Below, in pieces: positions 27,430-36,716 of a DNA stretch of 64,000 bases (position 1 is the first letter of the stretch; the number at the start of each line of letters is the position of its first letter). The notes below the pieces were generated by a model. It was given only the letters and a program-made list of their open reading frames with translations, did no database searches and was not told the DNA's origin. The translations under genes were made by a program, and so were the position numbers. Source of the DNA: Alcaligenaceae bacterium. Lineage in GTDB: Bacteria > Pseudomonadota > Gammaproteobacteria > Burkholderiales > Burkholderiaceae_B. Where the stretch lies: NCBI GenBank assembly GCA_013416405.1, contig JACCET010000011.1, positions 21,061 through 85,060 of the forward strand, in the 5' to 3' direction.

Positions 27430-28659
27430 TCAGTATTCCGATGATTTCCCCGTAAGCGCCACGCCGAAACGCAGCAGAATATAAGAGCAGGCGTCGCTCC
27501 AGCGTCCTAGCCAACCTCGCCGTTCCAGGCTTTCCTCGGTTACCCGCTGCGCATTAGCCAGAATTTCCTCGTCAAGGGCCTGGGTAAGTTCCCGGGCAAA
27601 AGCCTCATCGCGAACATAAACATTGGCTTCGCGTGCAAGCAAAAGACTGAAGGGGTCAAGGTTGGACGAACCCACCATGGCGCACTCGTCCATCACCGCC
27701 ACCTTGGCATGCAGATAACTGGCCGTGTATTCGTATAGCTCTATCCCGTCATCCAGCAGCTTGCAATACATATAGCGGGACGCCCTGTATTGCATGGCGT
27801 ACTCGGAGCGACCCTGCAGCAGCAGGCGCACGCGCACACCCCGTTGCGCCGCCCGTTCCAGCGCCTTGAGTAAGCGCCGTCGGGGGAAAAAATAGGCATT
27901 GGCGATCAGCACCTCGGCATGCGCGTGCGCCACAGTCTTCAGATAAACAGTTTCGATGGATTGGCGTAGCCTTATGTTGTCGCGCAATACCAGGCTTGCC
28001 CGCCGCCCCGGTGAGAACACGGGCTGTTTGTCTTTGCGCCGCGACTGCATCCATTGCCTGATATTCTTCAGGCGTTGGTAGAAGGCCGCCCAATCGTCAC
28101 GTTTGCGCCAGGCCATGCGCAGCCAAAGGCTTCGTTGCGCCCGGAATATATCGTCAACGATAGGCCCCCGCAAGCTAACGGCAAAGTCAAAACGCGGCCG
28201 CGGACCTTGCCCGTCATCCGGCACGTCAACATAATCATCCAGAATATTGATGCCGCCCACAAATGCCACGGCATTATCCACAGTTGTGACTTTGCGATGC
28301 AATCGTCTCAGGCGCCGCAAATTGAAGCGTATGGCACGCAAACCCGATGGCTCGGGCCGGTATACCCTGAACTGCGCTCCCATATCGGCCAGCTGCCGGG
28401 TAATATCGTGTGCATGTTCCTGGCTGCCGAAGCCATCTATGACTACCCGTACCTTGACCCCACGCTCACAAGCCTGGCGCAAATGATCGAGTACCCTCTG
28501 GCCGGTTCGGTCGAGGTTGAAAATATAGGTTTCCAGGTGCACCGTGCGCTTGGCCGCATCGATGGCATTGCATAAGGCGGGAAAGAACGCCTTGCCGTTA
28601 TGCAGCAGGTCGATCTGATTGCCGTCATGCCATTTCAACCGCAAGTCTTTGCTTACCAT
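27430..28659 (-). CDS. clsB: Phospholipase D-family cardiolipin synthase (ClsB-like)
   Basis: A 409-residue protein with two HKD motifs, HRKVTTVD and HAKVAVMD, the latter followed by MVGSSNLDP. It lacks N-terminal membrane helices, as ClsB does and ClsA does not. It would join two phosphatidylglycerols (or a related phosphatidyl donor) to make cardiolipin at the inner membrane. It is transcribed in the same direction as the EEP-family gene 82 bases upstream, a pairing also seen in E. coli (clsB-ybhP). Confidence 0.88.
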   Translation of the reverse strand: MVSKDLRLKWHDGNQIDLLHNGKAFFPALCNAIDAAKRTVHLETYIFNLDRTGQRVLDHLRQACERGVKVRVVIDGFGSQEHAHDITRQLADMGAQFRVYRPEPSGLRAIRFNLRRLRRLHRKVTTVDNAVAFVGGINILDDYVDVPDDGQGPRPRFDFAVSLRGPIVDDIFRAQRSLWLRMAWRKRDDWAAFYQRLKNIRQWMQSRRKDKQPVFSPGRRASLVLRDNIRLRQSIETVYLKTVAHAHAEVLIANAYFFPRRRLLKALERAAQRGVRVRLLLQGRSEYAMQYRASRYMYCKLLDDGIELYEYTASYLHAKVAVMDECAMVGSSNLDPFSLLLAREANVYVRDEAFARELTQALDEEILANAQRVTEESLERRGWLGRWSDACSYILLRFGVALTGKSSEY

Positions 28660-28741
28660 ACGCTCCCGCTCTGCCGGAATGGAACAGGTCTACCAACCCA
28701 TAGGTTCAAGTATTGAGCAGCTTAGCACCGAACGTATAGAG

Positions 28742-29596
28742 TCAGGGCAGCTCCAGCTCGGCATAAATCGGCGCATGGTCTGAAATCTGCTTCCAGGGCA
28801 CACCTTGCAAGACACGCGCCTTGCGCACCGCAAAACCACGCTGGTAGATACGATCAAGGCGCAGCCAGGGGAATGCCGCGGGAAACGTTCGAGGCGGCGG
28901 CGTCATACGCGCGGCGCCGTTGATGCCCAGTTCATGCACTTTCGCGGCCAGCGGAGTTTGCGGCATGCCTCGCAGCGTATTGCGCAGCCGCTTGACCGAA
29001 TGGCGCAACAAACGAGGGCTGGTATCGTTGTGAGGCGCAATGGCAAATACTTCGTACAGGCTTAACTGCTGGACAAACAAAGGCGCCAGCCGGTTGCTCC
29101 AGTCATTGAAATCGCCCGCAATAAGCATGGGTTCATTTTCGGGCACCAGGCGCTTGATGCGCTCGACCAATGCAGCGACCTGACGAGAGCGTCCTCCGGC
29201 AAACAGGCCCAGATGCACCACCAAACAGTGCACCGGCACGCCCTGCACATCGATCAATGCGTGTAAAAGCCCGCGCTGTTCCAGCCTGTGATCGGAAATA
29301 TCCTGGTTCTCGTGCTCGAGTATGGGATAGCGCGACAACAAGGCATTACCGTGATCCGTATGCGGGCGTACGGCATTGCAGCCGTAGGCGGCATTCATGC
29401 TTAGCGCCGCCGCCAGGTACTCGTGCTGCGTATCCAGGCTAAGGCGCTGCTCGTTGCGTCCTTGCACTTCCTGCAGGAAAAGCAAATCGGGGTGCAGACC
29501 GTAAAGACCGAGCCTTAAGTCAGACAACGATTCGCGGCCGCCTGTTGCAGACAGGCCTTTGTGAATGTTGTAACTGACGACCCGGATTACCGACAC
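28742..29596 (-). CDS. Endonuclease/exonuclease/phosphatase-family protein (YbhP-like)
   Basis: An EEP-superfamily metal-dependent hydrolase of 284 residues. The ordered motifs are RVVSYNIHKG, LQEVQG, GDFNDW and SDHAPIYAEL. GTG 29596 is preferred because AAGGAGG stands 6 bases upstream; the open frame extends 46 codons further without a comparable SD. Neighbouring clsB suggests a lipid-related phosphodiesterase role rather than DNA repair, as proposed for the ybhP-clsB pair; the substrate is unproven. Confidence 0.85.
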   Translation of the reverse strand: MSVIRVVSYNIHKGLSATGGRESLSDLRLGLYGLHPDLLFLQEVQGRNEQRLSLDTQHEYLAAALSMNAAYGCNAVRPHTDHGNALLSRYPILEHENQDISDHRLEQRGLLHALIDVQGVPVHCLVVHLGLFAGGRSRQVAALVERIKRLVPENEPMLIAGDFNDWSNRLAPLFVQQLSLYEVFAIAPHNDTSPRLLRHSVKRLRNTLRGMPQTPLAAKVHELGINGAARMTPPPRTFPAAFPWLRLDRIYQRGFAVRKARVLQGVPWKQISDHAPIYAELELP

Positions 29597-29646
29597 CCGT
29601 CCCCTCCTTGCATTGAGTACCGTAGATGACCAACCACTACAATGTA

Positions 29647-31440
29647 CTACTTTACTTCGGTGTTGCGCAGCCGGATATGCAGTTCGCGCAATTGCTTCTC
29701 GTCGACGGCCGAAGGTGCTTGCGTAAGCAGGCACTGGGCGCGCTGAGTCTTGGGGAAGGCAATAACATCGCGTATGGATTCAGCTTTGGCCATCATGGTA
29801 ACCAGACGGTCCAGGCCGAAGGCCACGCCACCATGCGGAGGCGCGCCATACTGCAACGCATCGAGCAGGAATCCAAACTTGGCGCGTGCCTCTTCGGCGT
29901 CGATATTAAGCGCCTGGAACACCTTGGTCTGTATGTCGGCACGGTGAATACGCACTGAACCACCACCGATTTCCCAACCGTTCAGCACCAGGTCATACGC
30001 CTTGGCCAGGGCCTTGGAAGGATCCTTTTCCAGCAGATCTTCGTGACCGTCTTTGGGACTGGTGAAAGGATGGTGGGCGGCAAAATAGCGACCCTCGTTC
30101 TCGTCGTACTCGAACATGGGGAAATCAATCACCCACAATGGCTTCCAGCCGGCTTCGATCAAACCGCCCTGCTGACCAAATTCGCTATGACCGATCTTGA
30201 CCCGCAAGGCACCAATGGCGTCATTGACCACTTTGGTCTTGTCGGCGCCAAAAAAGATCAGGTCGCCGCTTTGCGCGCCCGTGCGTTCTATGAGTTTGGC
30301 CAGCACATCGACACTGATGTTCTTGACGATAGGCGACTGCAGGCCCTCGGGTATGGACGCCGCATCGTTGACCTTGATATAGGCCAGACCCTTGGCGCCG
30401 TAGATGGCCACAAACTTGGTATAGGCATCGATCTCGCTGCGGGGCATGCTTGCGCCACCAGGCACTCGCAGCGCTACAACGCGGCTGGCCGGATCATTGG
30501 CGGGTGCCGAAAATACCTTGAATTCCACGTCTTGCATCAGATCGCCGACATCGACAAACTCGAGCTTGACGCGAAGATCGGGCTTGTCGGAACCGTAGCG
30601 GCGCATGGCTTCTTCCCACGTCATCGTAGGGAAGGCGGCAGGCAGCTGAACGTTCTGGACACTGTCAAAGACATGACGGATCATGTTTTCGAAAATCTCG
30701 CGGATCTGCTCTTCGTTCAGGAAGGACGTTTCGCAATCGATCTGGGTGAATTCAGGCTGACGGTCGGCGCGCAGGTCTTCATCGCGAAAGCATTTGGTGA
30801 TCTGGTAGTAGCGGTCGAAACCCGAGACCATCAGCATTTGCTTGAACAGCTGGGGCGACTGCGGCAAGGCAAAAAACTGCCCGTCATTCACGCGCGAAGG
30901 CACCAGATAGTCGCGCGCACCTTCAGGCGTGCTCTTGGTCAGCATGGGTGTTTCGATATCGATGAAGCCCAGGCTGTCCAGGTATTTGCGTACCTCGATG
31001 GATACGCGATAGCGCAACATAAGGTTCTGCTGCATCTGCGGCCGGCGCAGGTCGAGCACGCGGTGTGTCAGACGGGTGGTTTCCGACAGATTGTCGTCGT
31101 CGAGCTGAAAAGGCGGCGTGACCGACGCGTTCAGCACTTCGATTTCGCGGCACAACACTTCAATTTCGCCAGACTTCAGATCAGGATTGCTGGTGCCTTC
31201 GGGGCGCAGACGCACCAGTCCGGTCACGCGTACGCAGAATTCATTGCGTATGTGCTCGGCGGTAGAGAAAGCCTTGACGTTATCGGGATCGACCACAATC
31301 TGGGCCAGGCCCGCACGATCGCGCAAGTCGATGAAAATCACGCCGCCATGGTCGCGGCGACGATGAACCCAACCGAACAAAGTCACTGTCTGGTCAAGAT
31401 GTTCTTTACTGACCTCGCCGGTGTAGCAGGTACGCATCAA
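29647..31440 (-). CDS. aspS: Aspartyl-tRNA synthetase (bacterial type)
   Basis: A class II synthetase of 597 residues. The N-terminal OB-fold anticodon domain ([12 protein letters not shown]) is followed by motif 1, motif 2 ([18 protein letters not shown]), the bacterial GAD insertion, and motif 3 ([10 protein letters not shown]). Burkholderiales often have a non-discriminating form that also charges tRNA-Asn, but this cannot be read directly. Two adjacent ATG codons open the frame (MM). The DUF502 gene lies 36 bases upstream on the same strand. Confidence 0.97.
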   Translation of the reverse strand: MMRTCYTGEVSKEHLDQTVTLFGWVHRRRDHGGVIFIDLRDRAGLAQIVVDPDNVKAFSTAEHIRNEFCVRVTGLVRLRPEGTSNPDLKSGEIEVLCREIEVLNASVTPPFQLDDDNLSETTRLTHRVLDLRRPQMQQNLMLRYRVSIEVRKYLDSLGFIDIETPMLTKSTPEGARDYLVPSRVNDGQFFALPQSPQLFKQMLMVSGFDRYYQITKCFRDEDLRADRQPEFTQIDCETSFLNEEQIREIFENMIRHVFDSVQNVQLPAAFPTMTWEEAMRRYGSDKPDLRVKLEFVDVGDLMQDVEFKVFSAPANDPASRVVALRVPGGASMPRSEIDAYTKFVAIYGAKGLAYIKVNDAASIPEGLQSPIVKNISVDVLAKLIERTGAQSGDLIFFGADKTKVVNDAIGALRVKIGHSEFGQQGGLIEAGWKPLWVIDFPMFEYDENEGRYFAAHHPFTSPKDGHEDLLEKDPSKALAKAYDLVLNGWEIGGGSVRIHRADIQTKVFQALNIDAEEARAKFGFLLDALQYGAPPHGGVAFGLDRLVTMMAKAESIRDVIAFPKTQRAQCLLTQAPSAVDEKQLRELHIRLRNTEVK

Positions 31441-31476
31441 GGATTACTCCGTATATAAAATTCTGTAAATTAAAAA

Positions 31477-32169
31477 TCAAGCTTGGCCGTTCTTGCGGCC
31501 CTTTTCTTTTTCAGCCTGGTCAATACGCCGTGCTGCATCAAGCACCGATGCCGCCTCGTGCCCGGCCTGCAGCCCCTTGACCGAAGTCGGTGCCACCACA
31601 CCCATGGACACAATATACTTGAGCGCCGCATCGACCGTCATATCGAGCACATGTACATCAAGGCGCGGCATCATCAGGAAAAAACCTGATGTGGGATTGG
31701 GCGTGGTCGGCACATAGACGCTGACAAAATCACCGCTGAGCTTTTCTGCAATCTCGCCACCGGGAGCGCCGGTAAGAAACGCAATCGTCCATGAACCATG
31801 CCGGGGATACTGAACCAGCACGGCTTCACGAAAGGCCTGGCCATCTGGCGCCAGGACAGTATCGCTGACTTGCTTGACCGAATTATAAATCGACCGGACC
31901 AGCGGTATGCGGCCCAGCAATTGTTCCCATTGATCGACCAGGGCCTGGCCGATGAAGTTGGCGGCAAACATCCCCGTGAGAAACACCACCAGCAATACCA
32001 GCACTACCTGGAAACCTGGAATCCGCAAGCCAAACAACGATTGCGACGACAGGAATGCCGGCACGAAGCTTTCCAGCGTCCCGATCAGCAGTGCAATAAC
32101 CCAGACGGTAATAACCAGGGGTATCCAGATCAGCAGACCGGTGACGAAGTATCGCTTGAAAAAACGCAT
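31477..32169 (-). CDS. DUF502 family membrane protein
   Basis: A 230-residue protein with two N-terminal membrane helices (about 6-28 and 52-74) and a soluble C-terminal domain that includes PLVRSIYNSVKQV and VPTTPNPTSGFF, the family landmarks. Its position beside aspS and the FmdB gene is common in betaproteobacteria. Function unknown. The Lys-rich tail (DQAEKEKGRKNGQA) is probably cytoplasmic. Confidence 0.85.
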   Translation of the reverse strand: MRFFKRYFVTGLLIWIPLVITVWVIALLIGTLESFVPAFLSSQSLFGLRIPGFQVVLVLLVVFLTGMFAANFIGQALVDQWEQLLGRIPLVRSIYNSVKQVSDTVLAPDGQAFREAVLVQYPRHGSWTIAFLTGAPGGEIAEKLSGDFVSVYVPTTPNPTSGFFLMMPRLDVHVLDMTVDAALKYIVSMGVVAPTSVKGLQAGHEAASVLDAARRIDQAEKEKGRKNGQA

Positions 32170-32189
32170 GGAGCGCCTGAGCAGGCGGG

Positions 32190-32501
32190 TCAGGTCGACG
32201 ACGTGCTGCCGGCCGCTGGCGCGGCTGGCGCTGCGGCCGGCGATGCGGCTGGCGCCTTGCCACCCGCATCGCTTGAGGCGCCACCGGCATCAGCCGCAGC
32301 CGGTTTGGACGAGCCGCCACCATTACGGAAATCTGTCACATACCAGCCCGAACCTTTAAGTTGAAAACCCGCTGCAGTCACCTGCTTCTCATAGGCGCTG
32401 ACGCCACATTCGGGACACATCGTCAAAATGGGATCGGACATCTTCTGCAGAACGTCCTGGGCATGGCCGCAGGCGCTGCACTTGTAAGCATAAATAGGCA
32501 C
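32190..32501 (-). CDS. FmdB-type zinc-ribbon protein
   Basis: A 103-residue protein whose first 45 residues form a putative regulatory zinc ribbon (PIYAYKCSACGH and CPECG), followed by a Gly/Ala/Pro-rich low-complexity tail of about 50 residues. GTG 32501 gives the conserved start; two further in-frame alternatives (GTG 32507, TTG 32513) lie just upstream, none with a good SD. It lies 20 bases before the DUF502 gene. Precise role unknown. Confidence 0.8.
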   Translation of the reverse strand: MPIYAYKCSACGHAQDVLQKMSDPILTMCPECGVSAYEKQVTAAGFQLKGSGWYVTDFRNGGGSSKPAAADAGGASSDAGGKAPAASPAAAPAAPAAGSTSST

Positions 32502-32683
32502 GAGAACACCCAAGCAAATAAAATCAAGGAATACAGGGTGCAGCCAGCAAGCCGTGGGGCAAGAGGGAAAAAACGCGCGGCACCAGCCAAACCTGCTAAT
32601 TTTAGCCGGTTTTGGCTGACGCTGCGGCCCGTACTACCCTTTGCTGGCAAAGTTCAGCCCTGAAGGGCCGACCGGACCGAATT

Positions 32684-33964
32684 TCAGAAGGATTTGGGCA
32701 ACAGGAACATGAAGGCTGCAACCAGAGTCGGGATGGCTGCCGAAAGCACCAGCTTCAGGGGCGAAATCGCGCCGTCGGGAAAGCTGCCCTTGAGTATAGA
32801 AAAACCAGCCGGATTGGGCGCATTGGCAATAACCGTCAGGCCGCCGCCGGTTACCGCGCCGGCCACCAGCATGTAGCGCCACTGCTCATTGGTGCCTTCA
32901 ACCAGCGAACCCAGATAGGTCAGGGCTGCGTTGTCCGTAACCGCCGTCAGGGCGGTCGCCCCCCAGTACAGAACAGTTGGCGACAGGCCGGCCAGCAAAT
33001 CCTGCAGCCACCATTTTTGCAGCCCGCCCAGTACAACCAGGCCGGCCAGGAAAAAGCCCACCATCAAGCCTTCCCGGATAAGCAAAGGATTTTGATGACG
33101 CTTGTATGCATGGGCATAACCTATGAAAAGCATCATGAAGCCCAGGAAAATAATGGGATGGTGCGCCGAAAGCACGACACCAACAAGAAAAATCGTATGG
33201 ATGGCAATGACTACCCACGGTACCGCGGGGCGTACCGGCGCGTCGTCCACTTCTGGGCGGCCGCCTATGCTGCCGTCCAGCAAATGGGCACGGCACAGGA
33301 AGGTGAGCACACCGGCATTGATGAAGACCGCCGTTACCGCGCGCCAGCCGAAATGCGTGGCCATGTAGGCGCTGTCCCAATTAAAGGTTTGCGCCACCAT
33401 AAGTACCGGCGGCGCGGCATAGGCGGTAAGCACCCCGCCTATGGAAATATTGACGAACAGCACACCCAGCGTCATGTACTTGAAACCTGCCTGACCAGGA
33501 CGATTGAAATAGCGATCGCGCAGCAACAGCGCTGCCAACGTCATGGCGGCCGGCTCGGTAATGAAAGAACCCGCCACAGGCACAAAGGACATGATGACAA
33601 AGAACGTGGCCAGCTCATTGCGCAGCGGCAACAGGCGGGAAATCAGGCGTATCGCTATGTTGACCAGTTCAAGAATGGGCCGGCTGGCGGCCACCACCAT
33701 GATCACGAATACAAAGGCAGGCTCGGTGAAGTTGCGGGTGTCGATATAGGCGACCGCATCACCCACGCCGGAGAACAGGGCCATACAGGTCAGCAACACA
33801 CAGGCCCAAACGCCAAATACAGCCTCGACCTCAGACAATAAATGCCACAGGCCAGCGTGGGGCCCGCCCCGATTGGCCAAGCGAGCAAAGACCGGCACCG
33901 AAAAAGTGTGAATAATGGCAATTGCAAACAGCGCAGTTGCAAGGTATTCCATAAAGCTGGTCAT
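32684..33964 (-). CDS. Putative Na+/H+ antiporter membrane protein
   Basis: A 426-residue polytopic protein with about 11 hydrophobic segments. It matches the putative Na+/H+ antiporter family (formerly DUF1504) by its layout and segments such as SFITEPAAMTLAALLLRDR and TDNAALTYLGSLVEG, the last resembling the ion-transporter superfamily acidic discontinuous helix. It lies 19 bases from the ubiA stop. Transport function is inferred from family only. Confidence 0.75.
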   Translation of the reverse strand: MTSFMEYLATALFAIAIIHTFSVPVFARLANRGGPHAGLWHLLSEVEAVFGVWACVLLTCMALFSGVGDAVAYIDTRNFTEPAFVFVIMVVAASRPILELVNIAIRLISRLLPLRNELATFFVIMSFVPVAGSFITEPAAMTLAALLLRDRYFNRPGQAGFKYMTLGVLFVNISIGGVLTAYAAPPVLMVAQTFNWDSAYMATHFGWRAVTAVFINAGVLTFLCRAHLLDGSIGGRPEVDDAPVRPAVPWVVIAIHTIFLVGVVLSAHHPIIFLGFMMLFIGYAHAYKRHQNPLLIREGLMVGFFLAGLVVLGGLQKWWLQDLLAGLSPTVLYWGATALTAVTDNAALTYLGSLVEGTNEQWRYMLVAGAVTGGGLTVIANAPNPAGFSILKGSFPDGAISPLKLVLSAAIPTLVAAFMFLLPKSF

Positions 33965-33983
33965 CTCCGACCCTTTTTATTCA

Positions 33984-34940
33984 TTAAGTTGGCAAAAATC
34001 GCTGCAACACCGTACCCGCCAGCGCAGCCACGACAAGCAAGACACCCACGGCCATATTGGCGCGAAACAGCATGAAGTTGCGGTCCGGTCTGGACAGGCT
34101 GAAGACGCACATCTGCCAGAAGAAATGGGCAGCGACAACAGCCATGACCACATAATAAGGCCAGTCCATGCCCATGGCTGCACCGCCATATAGCCATAAG
34201 GCAATGGTGACGATATAAAATCCGCTGATCCAGATCTTGCCCTTGTCGGCGAAACGCAGCGCGGTCGAGCGCAAGCCCAGCTTGATATCGTCGCGCACAT
34301 CGACATAGGCATAGATGGAGTCATAACCCACCTGCCACAGCACCGCGCCCAGCCACATGGCCACCGCCCCCGGCGGAACGGCATTTTGCGTGTCGGACCA
34401 GGCCATCAGCATACCCCAGTTGAAACCTATGCCCAGCACCACCTGCGGCCAATAGGTAAACCGCTTGCACAGGGGGTACACAATGACTATGGGCACCAGC
34501 GCAACAGCCAGCCAGCGGCTGTACTCGTTCAAGGCCAGCAAAAGCAATGCGCAAACGGCCAATTGCGCCAGCACAAACCACAAGGCGTTCTTCAGGCTCA
34601 ATTGGCCGCTGGTCAGGGGCCGGAAACGGGTGCGCTCGACTTTCTGATCGATATCGCGATCGAAGATGTCGTTGAAACAGCAGCCTATGCCACGCATCAA
34701 TAGCGCGCCCAGCGAAAAGATGAAAAGACGGAACAAGGTGGGCCAGCCATCGGCGGCCTGCACCAGGGCCGCCAGGCAGGGCAGCAGCGTCAGCCAGGTG
34801 CCCACCGGCCGGTCGAGTCGGCACAGCCGCGCATAAGGCCCCCACGAAGCCGGCAGCCAGCGAGCTACCCAGTCGTCCGGGCGCATGTCGGCCAAGTCCG
34901 GTGTTCCCGGCGCCTTCTCGGGGAGTTGCGGTCCCCCCAT
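33984..34940 (-). CDS. ubiA: 4-hydroxybenzoate polyprenyltransferase
   Basis: Prenylates 4-hydroxybenzoate in ubiquinone biosynthesis at the inner membrane. It has 318 residues with eight to nine helices, the first Asp-rich motif NDIFDRDID in CCFNDIFDRDIDQKVERTR, and the second in YVDVRDDIKLG. The first codons overlap the region directly after the aminotransferase stop (start 34940, stop 34941), giving tight linkage. A start at the internal Met (MRPDDW, residue 19) is possible. Confidence 0.94.
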   Translation of the reverse strand: MGGPQLPEKAPGTPDLADMRPDDWVARWLPASWGPYARLCRLDRPVGTWLTLLPCLAALVQAADGWPTLFRLFIFSLGALLMRGIGCCFNDIFDRDIDQKVERTRFRPLTSGQLSLKNALWFVLAQLAVCALLLLALNEYSRWLAVALVPIVIVYPLCKRFTYWPQVVLGIGFNWGMLMAWSDTQNAVPPGAVAMWLGAVLWQVGYDSIYAYVDVRDDIKLGLRSTALRFADKGKIWISGFYIVTIALWLYGGAAMGMDWPYYVVMAVVAAHFFWQMCVFSLSRPDRNFMLFRANMAVGVLLVVAALAGTVLQRFLPT

Positions 34941-36137
34941 TCAGCCTTCCTTGATGAGTTTGCCCAGAATGGCAATACCTTCGCGGATTTTTTCTTCAGA
35001 GACGGTCACAAAACTGAGGCGCAAGGTGTTGGCCATGGGATTGGGGCCGGCATAGAAGGGCTCGCCCGGTACAAAAGCGACATTCTGTTCAATGGCCCGC
35101 GCAAGCAACTTGCTGCCGTCCATGTGAGCCGGCAGCGTCACCCATATGAACATGCCGCCTTCCGGCCGCGTCCAGGTGACCGTGTCCGGAAAATGCTGGT
35201 CCATGGCGTCGAGCATGTAGCCGCACTGCTCTTTGTAAAGGTCGCGCACCTTGGGCAGATGCGTGGCTAGAAAGCCGTCTTTGACGACTTCATAGACCGC
35301 CATCTGCGTAAGCGTGGCTGTATGAAGATCGGTTGCCTGCTTGATTTGCACCAGTTTGGACACGATAGGCTTGGGCGCAACGATATAGCCCAGGCGCAGG
35401 CCCGGAGCCAGCACCTTGGAAAACGAACCCAGGCGTATGACGGTTGCCCCGGCCTTGCGGCCCAGGCCCAGCAAGCCGGGCTGAGCCTGACCGGCGTAGC
35501 GCAGTTCGCCGTAGGGATCATCTTCTATGATGGGCACTTGCAAGGCGGCACAACGCTCAACCAGCGCCTGGCGACGCTCCAGGCTAAGCGTCAGGCCAGT
35601 GGGATTCTGGAAATTGGGCAAGGCGTAAATGAAACGGGCACCGGCGGCGCGCTCGGCAGTCAGTGCCTCGGGGATCAGGCCGCCTTCGTCGGTCGGCACA
35701 CCCACATAGTTGGGTTCGAACAATGAAAACGATTGAAGCGCTCCCAGATAGCTGGGCGCTTCGACCAGCACATTGCTGCCCGGATCGATAAACAGCTTGC
35801 CCAGCATGTCGAGCGCCTGCTGCGAGCCCGAGACAATCAGGACCTCGTCGGGAGATACGTTGGCACCATCTTTGCTCAGGTCCTGGGCCACCCAGGCACG
35901 CAGGGGCGCATACCCCTCGGTGGGGCCGTACTGCAACGCCGACATGCCGTTCTGTTGCAGCACCCGATCAAAGGCCTGGTTGATGACTTCTACCGGAAAG
36001 CCCTTGGGCGAAGGCAGGCCGCCCGCAAACGAAATGATCTCAGGACGTTCGGTAACTTTCAGAATCTCGCGGATGGTGGAGCTGGTAAGTTTCTGAGCAC
36101 GCTGTGAAAAAGTATAAGGAAGGCTGTACGAATCCAT
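34941..36137 (-). CDS. PLP-dependent aminotransferase (fold type I, 2-aminoadipate/MocR-like class)
   Basis: A 398-residue aminotransferase. The cofactor Lys is in RLGSFSKVLAPGLRLGY, with EDDPYGELRY and NFQNPTGLTLSLERR upstream. The family includes LysN-type 2-aminoadipate and aromatic/branched-chain aminotransferases; no DNA-binding domain is present. ATG 36137 (MDSYSLPY) is chosen over an upstream in-frame alternative. It is the last clear backbone gene before the composition changes at the accessory island. Confidence 0.88.
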   Translation of the reverse strand: MDSYSLPYTFSQRAQKLTSSTIREILKVTERPEIISFAGGLPSPKGFPVEVINQAFDRVLQQNGMSALQYGPTEGYAPLRAWVAQDLSKDGANVSPDEVLIVSGSQQALDMLGKLFIDPGSNVLVEAPSYLGALQSFSLFEPNYVGVPTDEGGLIPEALTAERAAGARFIYALPNFQNPTGLTLSLERRQALVERCAALQVPIIEDDPYGELRYAGQAQPGLLGLGRKAGATVIRLGSFSKVLAPGLRLGYIVAPKPIVSKLVQIKQATDLHTATLTQMAVYEVVKDGFLATHLPKVRDLYKEQCGYMLDAMDQHFPDTVTWTRPEGGMFIWVTLPAHMDGSKLLARAIEQNVAFVPGEPFYAGPNPMANTLRLSFVTVSEEKIREGIAILGKLIKEG

Positions 36138-36533
36138 GATTCTGAAAAGAGGTCCGGTAAAGAGCAAAAAGAAATAACGTTATAGATTACCGCAATCAAC
36201 GTCAAACCACCAACGCATGTCTCTTCCAGTACGATATAAGTCTGGGCATGCATGCCGATAACGGCAGCGAATGCATTAATCACCGCATCTCTCTACCAAT
36301 AATGCCTTAGCTGCGGCCAGAATGCTGCGGTCGTGCGCAAGATCTTTGGCTACACAGTCATATCCCGCAACGCTTTGCCACACCGATGCCAAAGGCAGGT
36401 CACTAAGCGGTACCACACCACCTGTTGCAGACCCCGCTTGAGAAGCTGGCCAGCCTAAGCCCAGAGCAGCACAACTAGTGCCCCGTCACGACGCTGGAAA
36501 CGCCCTCTGGGAAATCGGCTACGGTGAGCGATA
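36138..36533 (-). other. Gene-free stretch with decayed coding-like sequence at island edge
   Basis: No intact gene is visible. Reading the minus strand, short protein-like stretches appear in different frames and are cut by stops, for example one beginning SLTVADFPEG and one with VVPLSDLPLASVWQSVAGYD. This suggests one or more frameshifted genes whose family I do not recognise. The 60 bases next to the aminotransferase start probably carry its promoter. Confidence 0.4.
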
Positions 36534-36716
36534 ATGAGGCGGCTGTCCGGCTTTTTCTACAATCAGAGGCATACTGGTTAGCTGCACGGCCCAGATCGGG
36601 GACAGCCTGGCAATCACGTCGACAATCTGTCCGAGGGCATCGACCAAGGTAGGTATAAGGGTATCTTGTAACACCCGACCTCGAACGCTTGCGGAAATGG
36701 AAGCAACATTCAGGCT
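36534..36716 (-). pseudogene. Probable C-terminal fragment of an IclR-family regulator
   Basis: A frame of about 60 codons overlapping the racemase stop reads SLNVASISASVRGR, then LQDTLIPTLVDALGQI. This resembles the last helix-strand part of an IclR effector-binding domain (ALNVS...R...LP.L...A..I). There is no start codon or DNA-binding part in frame, because the racemase gene lies upstream. The match is judged by eye on a short segment. Confidence 0.35.

Noticed and set aside
30043..31458. A 471-codon plus-strand frame opposite aspS
   Set aside because: Antisense to a well-conserved synthetase; its composition is that of a complementary-frame artefact and it shows no domain.
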